Notes under the pieces: generated by a model
Seen by the model: the letters and a program-made list of their open reading frames with translations, nothing else
Told to the model about the DNA's origin: nothing
Databases searched by the model: none
In this document: positions 31,362 through 40,111 of the stretch, in pieces
Position numbering within the stretch: position 1 is the stretch's first letter
How the letters are laid out: every line of letters starts with the position of its first letter
Assembly: GCF_004119455.1 (NCBI RefSeq)
Contig: NZ_NRQT01000005.1
Span: 248,001-312,000 of the forward strand
Direction of reading: 5' to 3'
DNA length: 64,000 nt
Source of the DNA: Chryseobacterium sp. CH25
GTDB lineage: Bacteria > Bacteroidota > Bacteroidia > Flavobacteriales > Weeksellaceae
Translations under genes and position numbers: made by a program

Positions 31362-33665
31362 CTATGAAGCAAATTCTACAGAAGCTTCTTTAGCAGCTGC
31401 TACCATGGCAATTAATGCCTTTTCAGTTTCTTCCCAATGTCTGGTTTTTAAACCACAATCCGGGTTTACCCAAAGTTGTTTTGCAGGGATTACCTGTTGA
31501 GCTTTGATCAGTAATTCTGTCATTTCTTCCTTAGAAGGAACTCTTGGCGAGTGAATATCATAAACTCCCGGACCAATCTCATTAGGATACTTGAAGTCTG
31601 CAAAAGCATGCAATAATTCCATTTGTGATCTTGAACATTCTATGGTAATCACATCAGCGTCCATATCAGCAATATTCTTAATGATATCATTAAATTCTGA
31701 ATAGCACATGTGAGTGTGAATTTGAGTAGCGTCTTCCACTCCACTTGCTGAAATTTTAAATGCTTCTACAGCCCATTTCAAGTAGTTCTGCCAATCTGTT
31801 TGTCGTAACGGAAGCCCTTCACGGATAGCCGGTTCGTCAATCTGAATAATTCTGATTCCCGCTTTCTCCAGATCCTGAACTTCATCACGGATGGCTAAAG
31901 CAATCTGCTTGCAGGTTTCAGAACGGGGTTGGTCGTCACGTACAAAAGACCACTGTAAAATAGTAACAGGACCTGTTAACATTCCTTTTACCCATTGATT
32001 CGTTTGAGACTGAGCATATTGAGACCAGTATACTGTCATAGGTTCAGGTCTTGATACATCCCCGAAAATAACCGGCGGTTTTACACAACGGCTTCCATAA
32101 CTCTGTACCCAGCCATTTTTAGTGAAAATAAAGCCTTTCAGCTGTTCACCGAAGTATTCCACCATATCATTACGCTCATATTCTCCATGAACAAGAACAT
32201 CAATTCCGATATCTTCCTGCCAACGGATAGTTCTCTGGGTTTCTTCTTTTAATAAAGTATCATATTGTTCAGCTGTTAAATCTCCTTTTTTGAATTTCGC
32301 TCTCCAGCTTCTTACTTCGGCAGTTTGTGGGAATGATCCAATAGTCGTCGTTGGAAATAATGGAAGCTGTAATGCTCTTTGCTGCTCTTCTTTACGGATG
32401 TTGAAAGGATTCTTTCTCTGTGAATCCTGTTCTGTGACAGACGCTGCCCTTAGTTTTACTTCCTCATTATGAATAAGTGGAGATGTTTTTCTTGCCGAAA
32501 CAGCCTTTTTATTGTCTTCGAGATCCTGTATAATCTGTTGGTCTGTTGTTCCTGAAGCTAATTTCTTAAGGGTAACCACTTCTTTTACCTTTTGTTTGGC
32601 AAAAGCCAGCCAGTTTTTGATTTCAGGATTAAGATTAGTTTCAAAATCTAAATCACATGGTGAATGCAGTAAAGAACATGATGGAGCAATGAAAACTCTT
32701 TCTGAACCTAGCTTTTCGACTGCTTTTGTAATAAATGACAAGGATTTTTCATAGTCATTTTTCCAGATATTTCTTCCGTCTACCACACCAAGAGATAAAC
32801 TCAGGTTTTCAGGGATAGCATGAAGAACATCTTCCAGCTGTTCCGGATTTCTTACCAGATCAATATGAAGAACATTTACGGGAAGTGAAACAGCTAGAGA
32901 TAAATTGTTCTTTAATCCTTCAAAATAAGTGGTTACAATGAACTTTAATTTTGGAAACAGTCTTCTAAGCTCTGCATATACAAAAGTATAAGTTTCTTTT
33001 GCCTTTTCAGTAATATCTAGTGCTAAGAAAGGTTCGTCAAACTGAATCCATTCAGCACCCTGACTTTGTAACTTTGATAAAATTTCAACATAAACGGGAA
33101 GAAGATGATGGGCTAGATCAAGTTTATCAAATCCTTCTTCTTTTTCCTTTCCTAACAGTAAATAAGAAACCAAGCCGATAATCACAGGTTTTGCATTGAT
33201 TCCTGCCTGTTTTGCTCCTGAAAATTCATTGAAAATTTTATCTGAAGTAAGCTTAAACTGTTGGTTTTTATAAAATTCAGGAACGATATAGTGATAATTG
33301 GTATCAAACCATTTGGTCATTTCCATTGCTGTAATGTCCAATCCGTCTTTCTGATAGCCTCTTGCCATGGCGAAATAAAGATCCAGTTCAGAATTGTTCT
33401 TTTTAAGGGCTACTTCATGATAGCGTGTAGGAATCGCTCCTACTACCTGACTCATATCCAATACCTGATCATAATAGGAGAAATCATTACAAGGAATAAG
33501 ATCTATTCCAGCTTCTTTCTGAAGGTTCCAGTTTTGGCTGCAGATGGTTCTTCCTGTGGTAAGAAGTTCTTCCAAAACAATTTTACCTGACCAATACTGT
33601 TCGCAGGCTTTCTTAAGTTCTCTTTTGCTACCAATACGCGGATAGCCCAGAATGTGAGTTTGCAT
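31362..33665 (-). CDS. metE: Cobalamin-independent methionine synthase
   Basis: A 767-residue enzyme of normal MetE length that transfers a methyl group from methyltetrahydropteroyl-glutamate to homocysteine without B12. The N-terminal half starts MQTHILGYPRIGSKRELKKA; the C-terminal catalytic half has TTTIGSFPQTAEVR, IDVLVHGEYERNDMVEYFGE, and the zinc ligands in IHTHMCYSEFND and VNPDCGLKTRHW. A cobalamin riboswitch in its leader (33855-34010) predicts repression when B12 is available. Terminates at a hairpin shared with the anti-sigma gene. Confidence 0.96.
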   Translation of the reverse strand: MQTHILGYPRIGSKRELKKACEQYWSGKIVLEELLTTGRTICSQNWNLQKEAGIDLIPCNDFSYYDQVLDMSQVVGAIPTRYHEVALKKNNSELDLYFAMARGYQKDGLDITAMEMTKWFDTNYHYIVPEFYKNQQFKLTSDKIFNEFSGAKQAGINAKPVIIGLVSYLLLGKEKEEGFDKLDLAHHLLPVYVEILSKLQSQGAEWIQFDEPFLALDITEKAKETYTFVYAELRRLFPKLKFIVTTYFEGLKNNLSLAVSLPVNVLHIDLVRNPEQLEDVLHAIPENLSLSLGVVDGRNIWKNDYEKSLSFITKAVEKLGSERVFIAPSCSLLHSPCDLDFETNLNPEIKNWLAFAKQKVKEVVTLKKLASGTTDQQIIQDLEDNKKAVSARKTSPLIHNEEVKLRAASVTEQDSQRKNPFNIRKEEQQRALQLPLFPTTTIGSFPQTAEVRSWRAKFKKGDLTAEQYDTLLKEETQRTIRWQEDIGIDVLVHGEYERNDMVEYFGEQLKGFIFTKNGWVQSYGSRCVKPPVIFGDVSRPEPMTVYWSQYAQSQTNQWVKGMLTGPVTILQWSFVRDDQPRSETCKQIALAIRDEVQDLEKAGIRIIQIDEPAIREGLPLRQTDWQNYLKWAVEAFKISASGVEDATQIHTHMCYSEFNDIIKNIADMDADVITIECSRSQMELLHAFADFKYPNEIGPGVYDIHSPRVPSKEEMTELLIKAQQVIPAKQLWVNPDCGLKTRHWEETEKALIAMVAAAKEASVEFAS

Positions 33666-33854
33666 TTTTACAAATTTTAGATTACACTTTATTACTAATG
33701 CTCTTTGATATGCTTCAGAATGCTTTGTATGGATAAGAAGTGTTTGAAATCATTGATATAGGCAGATTGTACAACTTTCCAAAAGGAAACTGCACTGCCA
33801 ATATCATCTGTATGACTCAAAAGCTTCAGACCGCGAAAGCATTGTCAATTCAGT

Positions 33855-34010
33855 AAAGGCAGGTCTCCTGACTTGTAACAGTTTCTGTCATCCTTCCCGC
33901 TTTTGGCAGTGGATATCCAAGGACAGAAACCTTTGGTGTGTTACTTACAGTTGCGCGACAGCTCGTGATTTACACACGATTCCCTATTAATCTACCTTAA
34001 GTAAAACCTT
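33855..34010 (-). ncRNA. Cobalamin (B12) riboswitch
   Basis: Minus-strand motifs match the AdoCbl/Cbl aptamer: GGGAATCGTGTGTAAATCAC, then the B12 box core GCTGTCGCGCAACTGTAA, CCACTGCC, GCGGGAAGGATGACAGAA, and the closing AAGTCAGGAGACCTGCC. It lies about 190 bases before metE, the gene such switches typically control. Edges of the outer stem are approximate. How it stops expression (terminator or RBS block) is not resolved. Confidence 0.93.
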
Positions 34011-34173
34011 TCCTGTTTGATGAAGATGGTAAAGAACTGATCTATTATCAAACAAAATTAATAATAGATTTTAATTTTGTGTAAAATTATTAAAACAGAA
34101 TATATTATCAATTAAAAGTAATTTATTCGGTAAATTTAGCTTTAGAGTTGTATTTTAACAGAATATAATTCTG

Positions 34174-34181
34174 TAAATTTG
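34174..34181 (+). promoter_or_regulatory. Candidate -7 element of the Lrp gene (TAAATTTG)
   Basis: TAnnTTTG match 32 bases before the TTG start of the Lrp-type gene, with a TTG at 34148-34150 at somewhat long spacing as a possible -33 element. Confidence 0.45.
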
Positions 34182-34213
34182 TGTGATTTTAAACCATAAA
34201 AGAATAATATTCT

Positions 34214-34675
34214 TTGGAACAACTCGATGATAAGGATATAAAGCTGCTTAAACTGCTTCAGAACAATGCAAAACTGACGGTTAAAGAGCTTGCCAAGGAA
34301 ATTAATCTCTCACCCTCTCCTGTTTTTGAAAGGGTAAAGAGGCTGGAACAGGAAGGTTTTGTGAAAAGATATGCGGCAGTGCTGGATGCTGAAAAGCTTA
34401 ACCGTGGGTTTACGGTATTTTGCCAAATTAAACTAAAGATTCATGACCGGTCTGTAGGATATGATTTTGTAAAAGAAATTCTGGAAATTCCGGAAGTGGC
34501 AGAATGTTATAATATTTCCGGAGATTTTGATTTTCTACTGAAAGTTCAGGTCCGGGATATGAAGCATTATCAGGACTTTGTATTTAATAAACTAGGGTCT
34601 GTAGATTCTATTGGAAGTACGCACAGTACATTTGTAATGGCTGAAGTAAAGAACAACCATGGCCTGACTTTATAA
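34214..34675 (+). CDS. Lrp/AsnC-family regulator
   Basis: A 153-residue feast/famine regulator: HTH at residues 5-55 (LDDKDIKLLKLLQNNAKLTV, then INLSPSPVFERVKRLEQEGF) and a RAM domain (KEILEIPEVAECYNISGDFDFLLKVQV). It starts with TTG, giving the family-typical beginning MEQLDDKDIKLL. Divergent from metE across a 548-base gap that contains the B12 riboswitch; a role in methionine or branched amino-acid control is inference only. Confidence 0.92.
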   Translation: MEQLDDKDIKLLKLLQNNAKLTVKELAKEINLSPSPVFERVKRLEQEGFVKRYAAVLDAEKLNRGFTVFCQIKLKIHDRSVGYDFVKEILEIPEVAECYNISGDFDFLLKVQVRDMKHYQDFVFNKLGSVDSIGSTHSTFVMAEVKNNHGLTL

Positions 34676-34800
34676 AGAGAAATGAGGTCTTAAATCTTAG
34701 CCAGTCAAGAGATTCTTCACTTTGCTTTGCTTCGTTCAGAATGACAATAAGGGCATTAGAACCTACTTACTCTTACATTCAAATGTATATATAATATAAA

Positions 34801-34820
34801 GCCGCTCTGCAAAGAGCGGC
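34801..34820. terminator. Terminator hairpin
   Basis: 8-bp GC-rich stem GCCGCTCT with loop GCAA, followed by ACTTTTTT. Between the convergent Lrp gene and the Gly-rich peptide gene. Confidence 0.75.
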
Positions 34821-34851
34821 ATACTTTTTTAACTTTTAATGGAGCTGCTGA

Positions 34852-35136
34852 TTAGCAAGTAGAACCACACTCTAATAATTTGATGTGGATTACACCATTA
34901 ACTACACACTGTGTTTGGCATAAAGCGTTTCCAACAACGGTACCTACACCGCCGATAACACCACCTACTGTAGAACCTACACCGCCAACAACACCGCCAA
35001 CGATAGTACCTACTCCTCCGATAACGCCACCAACAACGCCACCTAGACCACCTAATAGATTTCCGATTGGATCAAGTAATCCTTCTCCTGAAATAGATTT
35101 TAGCTCGTTTCTGTCTAGTTTTTTGAAATTTTTCAT
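34852..35136 (-). CDS. Gly-rich leader-peptide protein (bacteriocin-like)
   Basis: A 94-residue peptide with a Bacteroidota double-glycine-type leader (MKNFKKLDRNELKSISGEG) and a hydrophobic core. Residues 36-68 are three tandem 11-residue repeats of GGVxGGVGxxV. Four cysteines at 73, 77, 90 and 94 form two CxxxC pairs. The leader suggests export by a peptidase-containing ABC transporter, but none is encoded nearby. Function unknown; membrane-active peptide is inference. A terminator follows. Confidence 0.72.
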   Translation of the reverse strand: MKNFKKLDRNELKSISGEGLLDPIGNLLGGLGGVVGGVIGGVGTIVGGVVGGVGSTVGGVIGGVGTVVGNALCQTQCVVNGVIHIKLLECGSTC

Positions 35137-35572
35137 GATTAAAATTTTATATGATTAATACATCACAAATATATGATAAATAATAATAAACTCATATTAT
35201 TTTGAATAAAATAATTAAACAATTTTATTATTTAATATTTCGTTAATATAAATGGATAATAATAGAAATATCATTTTTGTTTGTATCTGGTTGATTTACT
35301 AAATTTTAAAAAACATATTTCAAATTTTAAATGTTAGAGTTAATATTTTCAATGTAATAGAACTTTTTTATGGTTAATATTTAAAATTTGTTAAAATGCA
35401 GTTTTTGAGGGTAAAAACGTAGCATAAAATGATAAAATACAGATGCTTTTTCACCCTATTTTGATGACTTTAGTTAACAAATGATAAAATTCTCGAAATT
35501 TTATGGTAAAAGCCATTCCTATTGTTGATAACAGGGGGCAAAATTTGTATTTTTGTGGACATACTTCTATCA
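35137..35572. other. AT-rich intergenic region
   Basis: 435 bases between the divergent leader-peptide gene and the LexA-like regulator. Very AT-rich; contains the candidate promoter of the regulator near its right end. I see no frame or RNA structure in the remainder. Confidence 0.6.
35525..35555 (+). promoter_or_regulatory. Bacteroidota-type promoter
   Basis: TTG at 35525-35527, 20-base spacer and TATTTTTG at 35548-35555, directly before the ATG at 35573. Good match to the -33/-7 consensus; implies a very short leader. Confidence 0.55.
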
Positions 35573-36364
35573 ATGTCAATTTTTTCAAATAATATACGCT
35601 CTCTGAGAGCAAAGAGAAAACTTTCTCAACAAAATGTAGCCGATGATCTTACCATCTCCAGAGTGAGATATTCTAAATATGAAAACGGAATTTCAGAACC
35701 TCCTATTGAGCTTCTTATCAGGATATCCAAGTATTTTCATGTAAGTATAGATCTGTTACTGTCTGTAGATCTTCAGAAATATTCAACAGAAGATATGCTG
35801 AAGCTTCCGGATAACAGAATTGTTCTTCCCGTAGCAGTAGATGATCTTGGAAATGATACCATAGAAATCATTCCACAGAAAGCTTCCATGGGATATCTGG
35901 AAGGATACAGTGATGTGGGATATATTGAAAGCCTTCAGCGTATTGCTCTTCCCTTTTTAAATAATGGAAAATACAGAGCATTTCCGGCAGATGGAGACTC
36001 AATGCCACCTTTCAGAAATGGTTCATATATTGTAGGAAAATATGTAGAGGGAATAGATGAGCTTAAACCTGGAAAAACCTATGTTTTCATTACCCAGAAT
36101 GATGGGATTACCTATAAGCGTTTTAAAGAGAATAAAGGAAATGCAATTTGTGTAAGCGCAGATAACTCTTTCTATGAGCCTTATGATATTCCGTTTGAGG
36201 ATATTGTAGAGATCTGGCAGTATGCTTCAGGAATTTTCCCGGAAGATTTTGAACCGGGAGATTATGAAAGCTATAATTTCAAAGAAATGTTCAGGGAATT
36301 GAGACAGGATATCAAAGAATTGGATAAAAAGGTTTCTACACGCCGTAGAAAGTCTTCACAATAG
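35573..36364 (+). CDS. LexA-like XRE/S24 regulator
   Basis: A 263-residue protein. I use the ATG at 35573 (MSIFSNNIRSLRAKRKLSQQ), which fits the XRE HTH start. The HTH continues NVADDLTISRVRYSKYENGI, and the C-terminal half is an S24 peptidase-like domain (FPADGDSMPPFRNGSYIVGK, with the serine in GDSM, and KTYVFITQNDGITYKRF with the lysine). Self-cleavage as in LexA or CI repressors is possible because both catalytic residues appear present. Target genes unknown. Confidence 0.87.
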   Translation: MSIFSNNIRSLRAKRKLSQQNVADDLTISRVRYSKYENGISEPPIELLIRISKYFHVSIDLLLSVDLQKYSTEDMLKLPDNRIVLPVAVDDLGNDTIEIIPQKASMGYLEGYSDVGYIESLQRIALPFLNNGKYRAFPADGDSMPPFRNGSYIVGKYVEGIDELKPGKTYVFITQNDGITYKRFKENKGNAICVSADNSFYEPYDIPFEDIVEIWQYASGIFPEDFEPGDYESYNFKEMFRELRQDIKELDKKVSTRRRKSSQ

Positions 36365-36392
36365 ACGATTTTACAAGTTCGTCTGATAAAGC

Positions 36393-36428
36393 AAACAGGC
36401 TCTTCAATTTATATTGTAGAGCCTGTTT
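36393..36428. terminator. Terminator hairpin
   Basis: 11-bp stem AAACAGGCTCT with a 14-base loop that also partly pairs, between convergent regulator and phosphatase genes. Confidence 0.7.
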
Positions 36429-36472
36429 TAAAACCAAATAAAATGTAAATATGATATGAAACTATTTTCAGT

Positions 36473-37867
36473 TTATACAGGAGATGCTTTCAGCATCAGA
36501 TGATGCAGGTCCGTATTTTTAATATAAGGTTGTAAAAGCTGACTCCCTGGTCCGTAAGCTGCTACTTCTACATAATCTCCAGAATGGTCCATACTGATCC
36601 AGCCTACTGAGTTTCGGCTTTTCTGAATTTCCGAATACAGTTTGAAGGGTAATTTTTTATAATTATAGAGACCTTCTTCCTTTTCGAGTCCATTATAAAA
36701 ACTTTGTAAGTGCTTTGCCTCCTCATCGTTCAGAATGAGTTTATTAGCCTCATATATCCAATCTTTAATATCCTTGGCAGAATGTTCTTTATGAATTTTA
36801 TTCAGGATATATTCATTGGTATACTGATAATTTGAAATACTGTTAAAGTTTTTGGTTGCATCAACCCCATAAATGACTCCTGGATTGGCATTTCCATGGT
36901 CTGTTGTGATGATTACCAGAGTATTGCCATCTTTTTCAGCAAAATCTATTGCTGTTTTTACAGCTTCATCAAATGCCAGCTGATCGTGAATCAATGCTGT
37001 TATATCATTAGCATGGGCTGCCCAGTCTACTTTTCCACCTTCTATCTGAAGGACAAAACCTTCCGGATGTTCCTTCAGGTGATTAATAGCTGCACCTGTC
37101 ATTTCTGCTAAAGTAGGTGTGTTTTGAAGTTCTTTAAGGGTAGTTCTGTCTATACTGTAAGGCAAAGCTCCTGTATTGAAAATTCCTAAAATCTTGTCTC
37201 CTTTTTTACTGTTTTTCAGATCTGTACTGTTTTTCAGTATCTGATAACTGTTTTTCCTGTAAACAGCATAGAGGTCTTTTTTATCTTCTCTTTTTGATGG
37301 ATTAAAAAATTCATCTCCCCCTCCCATCAGTACATCTATTCCCAGTTCTGCATACATTTCGGCAATTTGAGGTTCTGCATTTCTTCTGGCAGAATTAACA
37401 CAGAAACCTGCAGGAGTGGCATGGGTAACTGTAACGGTGGTAACGCAGCCAATTTTTTTTCCTGCTTTTTTATACTTTTGCCATATTGGAATATGTACTT
37501 CCCCATTGGCTCCCATATTTAATACTCCGTTTTGTACTCTTATCCCGCCTCCGAAAGCTGAACTGGCAGCAGCAGAATCTGTTACGATGGAGCTTGCGGA
37601 AGCTGTATCCATTAATGCGCCTGAAACCTTTTTCTCATTATACAAACTCAGCCAATGACTTTGTTTACCTAAAATATTTCTTGAATAAAGATCTGCCATT
37701 GAAAGAGTTCCAAGGCTCATTCCATCGCTGATCATGAATATAATATTTTTTGCTTTTCCACCCTTAAGAGGCTTATCATTCCTTTTAGAACTCCAGAGTT
37801 CAGAAGGTGACAGTGAGAATAGTCCTGATAGTAAGACTGAACCTTTTAGAAATCTTCTTCTATCCAT
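36473..37867 (-). CDS. Alkaline phosphatase (PhoA-type, Tat-exported)
   Basis: A 464-residue phosphomonoesterase: Tat leader DRRRFLKGSVLLSG, metal aspartate D48 in IIFMISDGMS, the nucleophile S98 in VTDSAAASSAFGGG, THATPAGF, EGGKVDWAAHAND, TTDHGNANPG and the final metal histidine in DHSGDYVEVAAYGPGS. The enzyme needs zinc, and a Zur-box-like palindrome lies 43 bases upstream of its start, so expression may respond to zinc as well as, or instead of, phosphate. It is the last gene of the minus-strand group but has its own upstream gap. Confidence 0.93.
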   Translation of the reverse strand: MDRRRFLKGSVLLSGLFSLSPSELWSSKRNDKPLKGGKAKNIIFMISDGMSLGTLSMADLYSRNILGKQSHWLSLYNEKKVSGALMDTASASSIVTDSAAASSAFGGGIRVQNGVLNMGANGEVHIPIWQKYKKAGKKIGCVTTVTVTHATPAGFCVNSARRNAEPQIAEMYAELGIDVLMGGGDEFFNPSKREDKKDLYAVYRKNSYQILKNSTDLKNSKKGDKILGIFNTGALPYSIDRTTLKELQNTPTLAEMTGAAINHLKEHPEGFVLQIEGGKVDWAAHANDITALIHDQLAFDEAVKTAIDFAEKDGNTLVIITTDHGNANPGVIYGVDATKNFNSISNYQYTNEYILNKIHKEHSAKDIKDWIYEANKLILNDEEAKHLQSFYNGLEKEEGLYNYKKLPFKLYSEIQKSRNSVGWISMDHSGDYVEVAAYGPGSQLLQPYIKNTDLHHLMLKASPV

Positions 37868-37906
37868 ATATTGTAAAATAATACCCTAAATTATTGCTTA
37901 ATTTTA

Positions 37907-37931
37907 ATTAATGACACTTAGTTGCATTAAT
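37907..37931. promoter_or_regulatory. Zur-box candidate upstream of alkaline phosphatase
   Basis: TTAATGACA-CTTAG-TTGCATTAA: the same 7-5-7 layout as the other sites (core 37910-37928), with two mismatches in the left arm. Lies between the COG0523 stop and the phosphatase start. Confidence 0.6.
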
Positions 37932-37943
37932 AAATAGTTAATT

Positions 37944-39143
37944 TTAAATGTTTTGAGGAAATGGATCTTCAAAGTCTCCTTTTCTGTCAAACAATTCTTT
38001 TTCACGGTCGCTGATAAGGCAGGAGGTAAGATCCTGTACAATCTGTTCTTTATCCAGGTATTGCCCTATGAAAACAAGTTCATTCATTCTGTCACCCCAA
38101 TTTTTATCCCATCTGCTTTCAATAAATTCCTGATTTTCTATAAAAGAAGCATATTGTGCTCTATGGCTCATGGGCATACTGCTCCACCAGACTCCGGCTT
38201 TCTCCAGTCGAAATGAGCCTCCAGCCTGAGAAAAATTAAGTGCATCATCAGGTCTGGAAGCCAGCCAGAAAAGCCCTTTGGCTCTTAATATGCCTTCAGG
38301 ATAATGATTAAGATATTCCCATAGTCTCTCCGGATGAAATGGTCTTTTGTCCCTAAAGACTAAAGAACCTATTCCATATTCTTCTGTTTCAGGGGTGTGA
38401 TGGTCTGTTTGTAATTCCTTTTGCCAACCTGAAGAAGACTGTGCTTTATCGAAATCAAATAGTTTTGTATTTAAAACATTTTGTGGATCAATCTGACCAA
38501 ATTCTGATTCCAGAATAGAGGCATCGGGATTTAATTTTTTAAGTGCAGATTTCAGGAATCCGAGTGTTTCAGGATCAATTAAGTCTGTTTTATTCAAAAT
38601 AATAACATTGGCGAACTCAATCTGGTCAGTAAGAAGATTGACAATCGTACGGTAATCTCCATCAATATCGGTGAGTTCCCTATCCATTAACCGTTCATTG
38701 GAAGCAAAATCTTTCATGAAATTATAGCTGTCCACTACCGTTACCATAGTATCTACATAGCTGAAACGGGAAAGATCTATACCACTTTCTTCATCAACAT
38801 AAGTAAAGGTCTGTGCCACGGGTATAGGCTCACTGATTCCGGTACTTTCTATCAAAAGATAATCAAATCGTTTTTCATAAGCTAACCGTTCCACTTCAAC
38901 CATAAGATCTTCTCTTAGTGTACAACAGATGCATCCGTTACTCATTTCAACCAGTTTTTCTTCTGTTCTGGAAAGTGTATTTTGATTTTCAACCAGTCGT
39001 GCATCAATATTGATTTCACTCATATCATTTACAATAACAGCTACTTTTAAACCTTGCTTATTATGAAGAATATGATTTAATAAAGTTGTTTTTCCGGCTC
39101 CTAAAAAGCCACTGAGTATCGTTACAGGAAGTTTCTTTTCCAT
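37944..39143 (-). CDS. COG0523 GTPase (zinc metallochaperone, ZigA-like)
   Basis: A 399-residue G3E GTPase: Walker [16 protein letters not shown], the metal motif [10 protein letters not shown], switch region [19 protein letters not shown], and a C-terminal CobW domain ([29 protein letters not shown]). Zur-regulated members such as ZigA/ZNG1 are thought to deliver zinc under starvation. The linkage to a Zur-like gene, MerC and the shared palindrome supports that role here over cobalamin synthesis, for which no other genes are present. Confidence 0.9.
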   Translation of the reverse strand: MEKKLPVTILSGFLGAGKTTLLNHILHNKQGLKVAVIVNDMSEINIDARLVENQNTLSRTEEKLVEMSNGCICCTLREDLMVEVERLAYEKRFDYLLIESTGISEPIPVAQTFTYVDEESGIDLSRFSYVDTMVTVVDSYNFMKDFASNERLMDRELTDIDGDYRTIVNLLTDQIEFANVIILNKTDLIDPETLGFLKSALKKLNPDASILESEFGQIDPQNVLNTKLFDFDKAQSSSGWQKELQTDHHTPETEEYGIGSLVFRDKRPFHPERLWEYLNHYPEGILRAKGLFWLASRPDDALNFSQAGGSFRLEKAGVWWSSMPMSHRAQYASFIENQEFIESRWDKNWGDRMNELVFIGQYLDKEQIVQDLTSCLISDREKELFDRKGDFEDPFPQNI

Positions 39144-39149
39144 TTCTTC

Positions 39150-39488
39150 TTAATGTTTATGATTTTTAAAATTGATAAGATGGGCTGTAATGAGCCCTGC
39201 AGCTCCTGCATAGATTAAAGGAATATGGAGTTCAAATATGAAGTCTGCTGTTACAGAAACAGCAATGAGAGCTATTGATCCCCAAAATAAAAATTTTAAC
39301 CAAAAATGGGTTACTTGTTTTGTGACTCTGTAAACAACCCAGGCTCCAATCAAAAGAAATGCAAGATCAATATAAGGGTTGTGTGATATTCCTAATGGGA
39401 TAATCAATAATAATGGGAAAACAATGCAATGAATCAGGCATAAAACTGCCGCTGAGATTCCTACAGCATCAAGAATTTTTGATTTCAT
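39150..39488 (-). CDS. MerC-domain membrane protein
   Basis: A 112-residue MerC family protein with four hydrophobic helices, including AVCLIHCIVFPLLLIIPLG (with the Cys-Ile-His motif near 20) and LAFLLIGAWVVYRV. MerC proteins were named for mercury uptake, but homologues next to Zur boxes in Bacteroidota more likely handle zinc. First gene of the operon with the COG0523 GTPase, 6 bases apart, divergent from the Zur-like gene. Confidence 0.85.
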   Translation of the reverse strand: MKSKILDAVGISAAVLCLIHCIVFPLLLIIPLGISHNPYIDLAFLLIGAWVVYRVTKQVTHFWLKFLFWGSIALIAVSVTADFIFELHIPLIYAGAAGLITAHLINFKNHKH

Positions 39489-39510
39489 AAAGTTCAGAAT
39501 TTAAATTACT

Positions 39511-39570
39511 TATTGTAACTTTGTTGCAAATGTAAATATAAAAATTTAAATAACGCAACTTTGTTGCATT
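39511..39570. promoter_or_regulatory. Two Zur-box candidates in the divergent promoter region
   Basis: Site A at 39511-39530 (TTGTAAC-TTT-GTTGCAA) and site B at 39552-39570 (AACGCAA-CTTTG-TTGCATT), each an inverted repeat with one mismatch. They share AACTTTGTTGCA and stand between merC and the Zur-like gene, suiting control of both plus autoregulation. Confidence 0.75.
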
Positions 39571-39575
39571 AAAAT

Positions 39576-39965
39576 ATGAAACAAGTCAGAAATACACACG
39601 CTAAAACCGAAATTTTAAACCTTATTAATGCTTCTGAGGTGGCTGTCAGCCATTCTGATATTCAAAAGAAGCTAGGCGATTTGTGTAATAGGGTTACAAT
39701 TTACAGGGTTTTGGAACGTCTTGAGAATGAGGGTGCTGTTCACAGAATTGTTAATGTGGATGGTGTGGTTAACTTTGCAAAGTGCAGTGGAAAGTGTAGT
39801 CATGAGCAGCATTTTCACAATCATGTTCATTTTAACTGTAAAAAATGTCATTCTGTAACATGTATTGAGAATGCTATCCCGGAAATTAGCCTACCGAATG
39901 ATTTTATTGCTGAGGAATACAATTTTATTATCAGTGGAGTGTGCCCAAAATGCAGTAATATTTAG
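39576..39965 (+). CDS. Fur-family regulator, Zur-like
   Basis: A 129-residue Fur-family repressor: winged helix (SHSDIQKKLGDLCNRVTIYR, VLERLENEGAVHRIV) and metal-binding domain (CSGKCSHEQHFHNHVHFNCK, KCHSVTC and the terminal CPKC zinc site). The histidine cluster HFHNHVHF is typical of the regulatory site. Divergent from merC and COG0523, both zinc-linked, so Zur is a better guess than Fur or PerR. Binding to the nearby palindromes is predicted, not shown. Confidence 0.9.
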   Translation: MKQVRNTHAKTEILNLINASEVAVSHSDIQKKLGDLCNRVTIYRVLERLENEGAVHRIVNVDGVVNFAKCSGKCSHEQHFHNHVHFNCKKCHSVTCIENAIPEISLPNDFIAEEYNFIISGVCPKCSNI

Positions 39966-40043
39966 ATTACCTGTAACGGTTATAAATTGATAGATGCCGG
40001 AAATAGGCCGATTGAAATGTTGAATTCAGTTTCAATAAAATAA

Positions 40044-40086
40044 TTGCCACGAATACACTATAAAATTATTGGTGCATTCGTGGTAA
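40044..40086. repeat. Short TTGCCACGAAT inverted repeat
   Basis: TTGCCACGAATACAC and near-complement GTGCATTCGTGGTAA enclose 13 bases. Related to the ends of the element at 15203-15337. Between convergent Zur and the 160-residue unknown, where it could act as a terminator. Confidence 0.65.
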
Positions 40087-40111
40087 AAAATAAAGTGTTT
40101 TGAAAGATCCG

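Noticed and set aside
34880..35158. Pro/Thr-rich frame of 92 residues on the plus strand
   Set aside because: It is the exact antisense of the Gly-rich leader peptide gene; its repeats are a by-product of the GGVxGGVG codons.
39150..39488. Mercury resistance operon suggested by MerC
   Set aside because: No merA, merR, merT or merP nearby; the Zur-like gene and COG0523 GTPase point to zinc.
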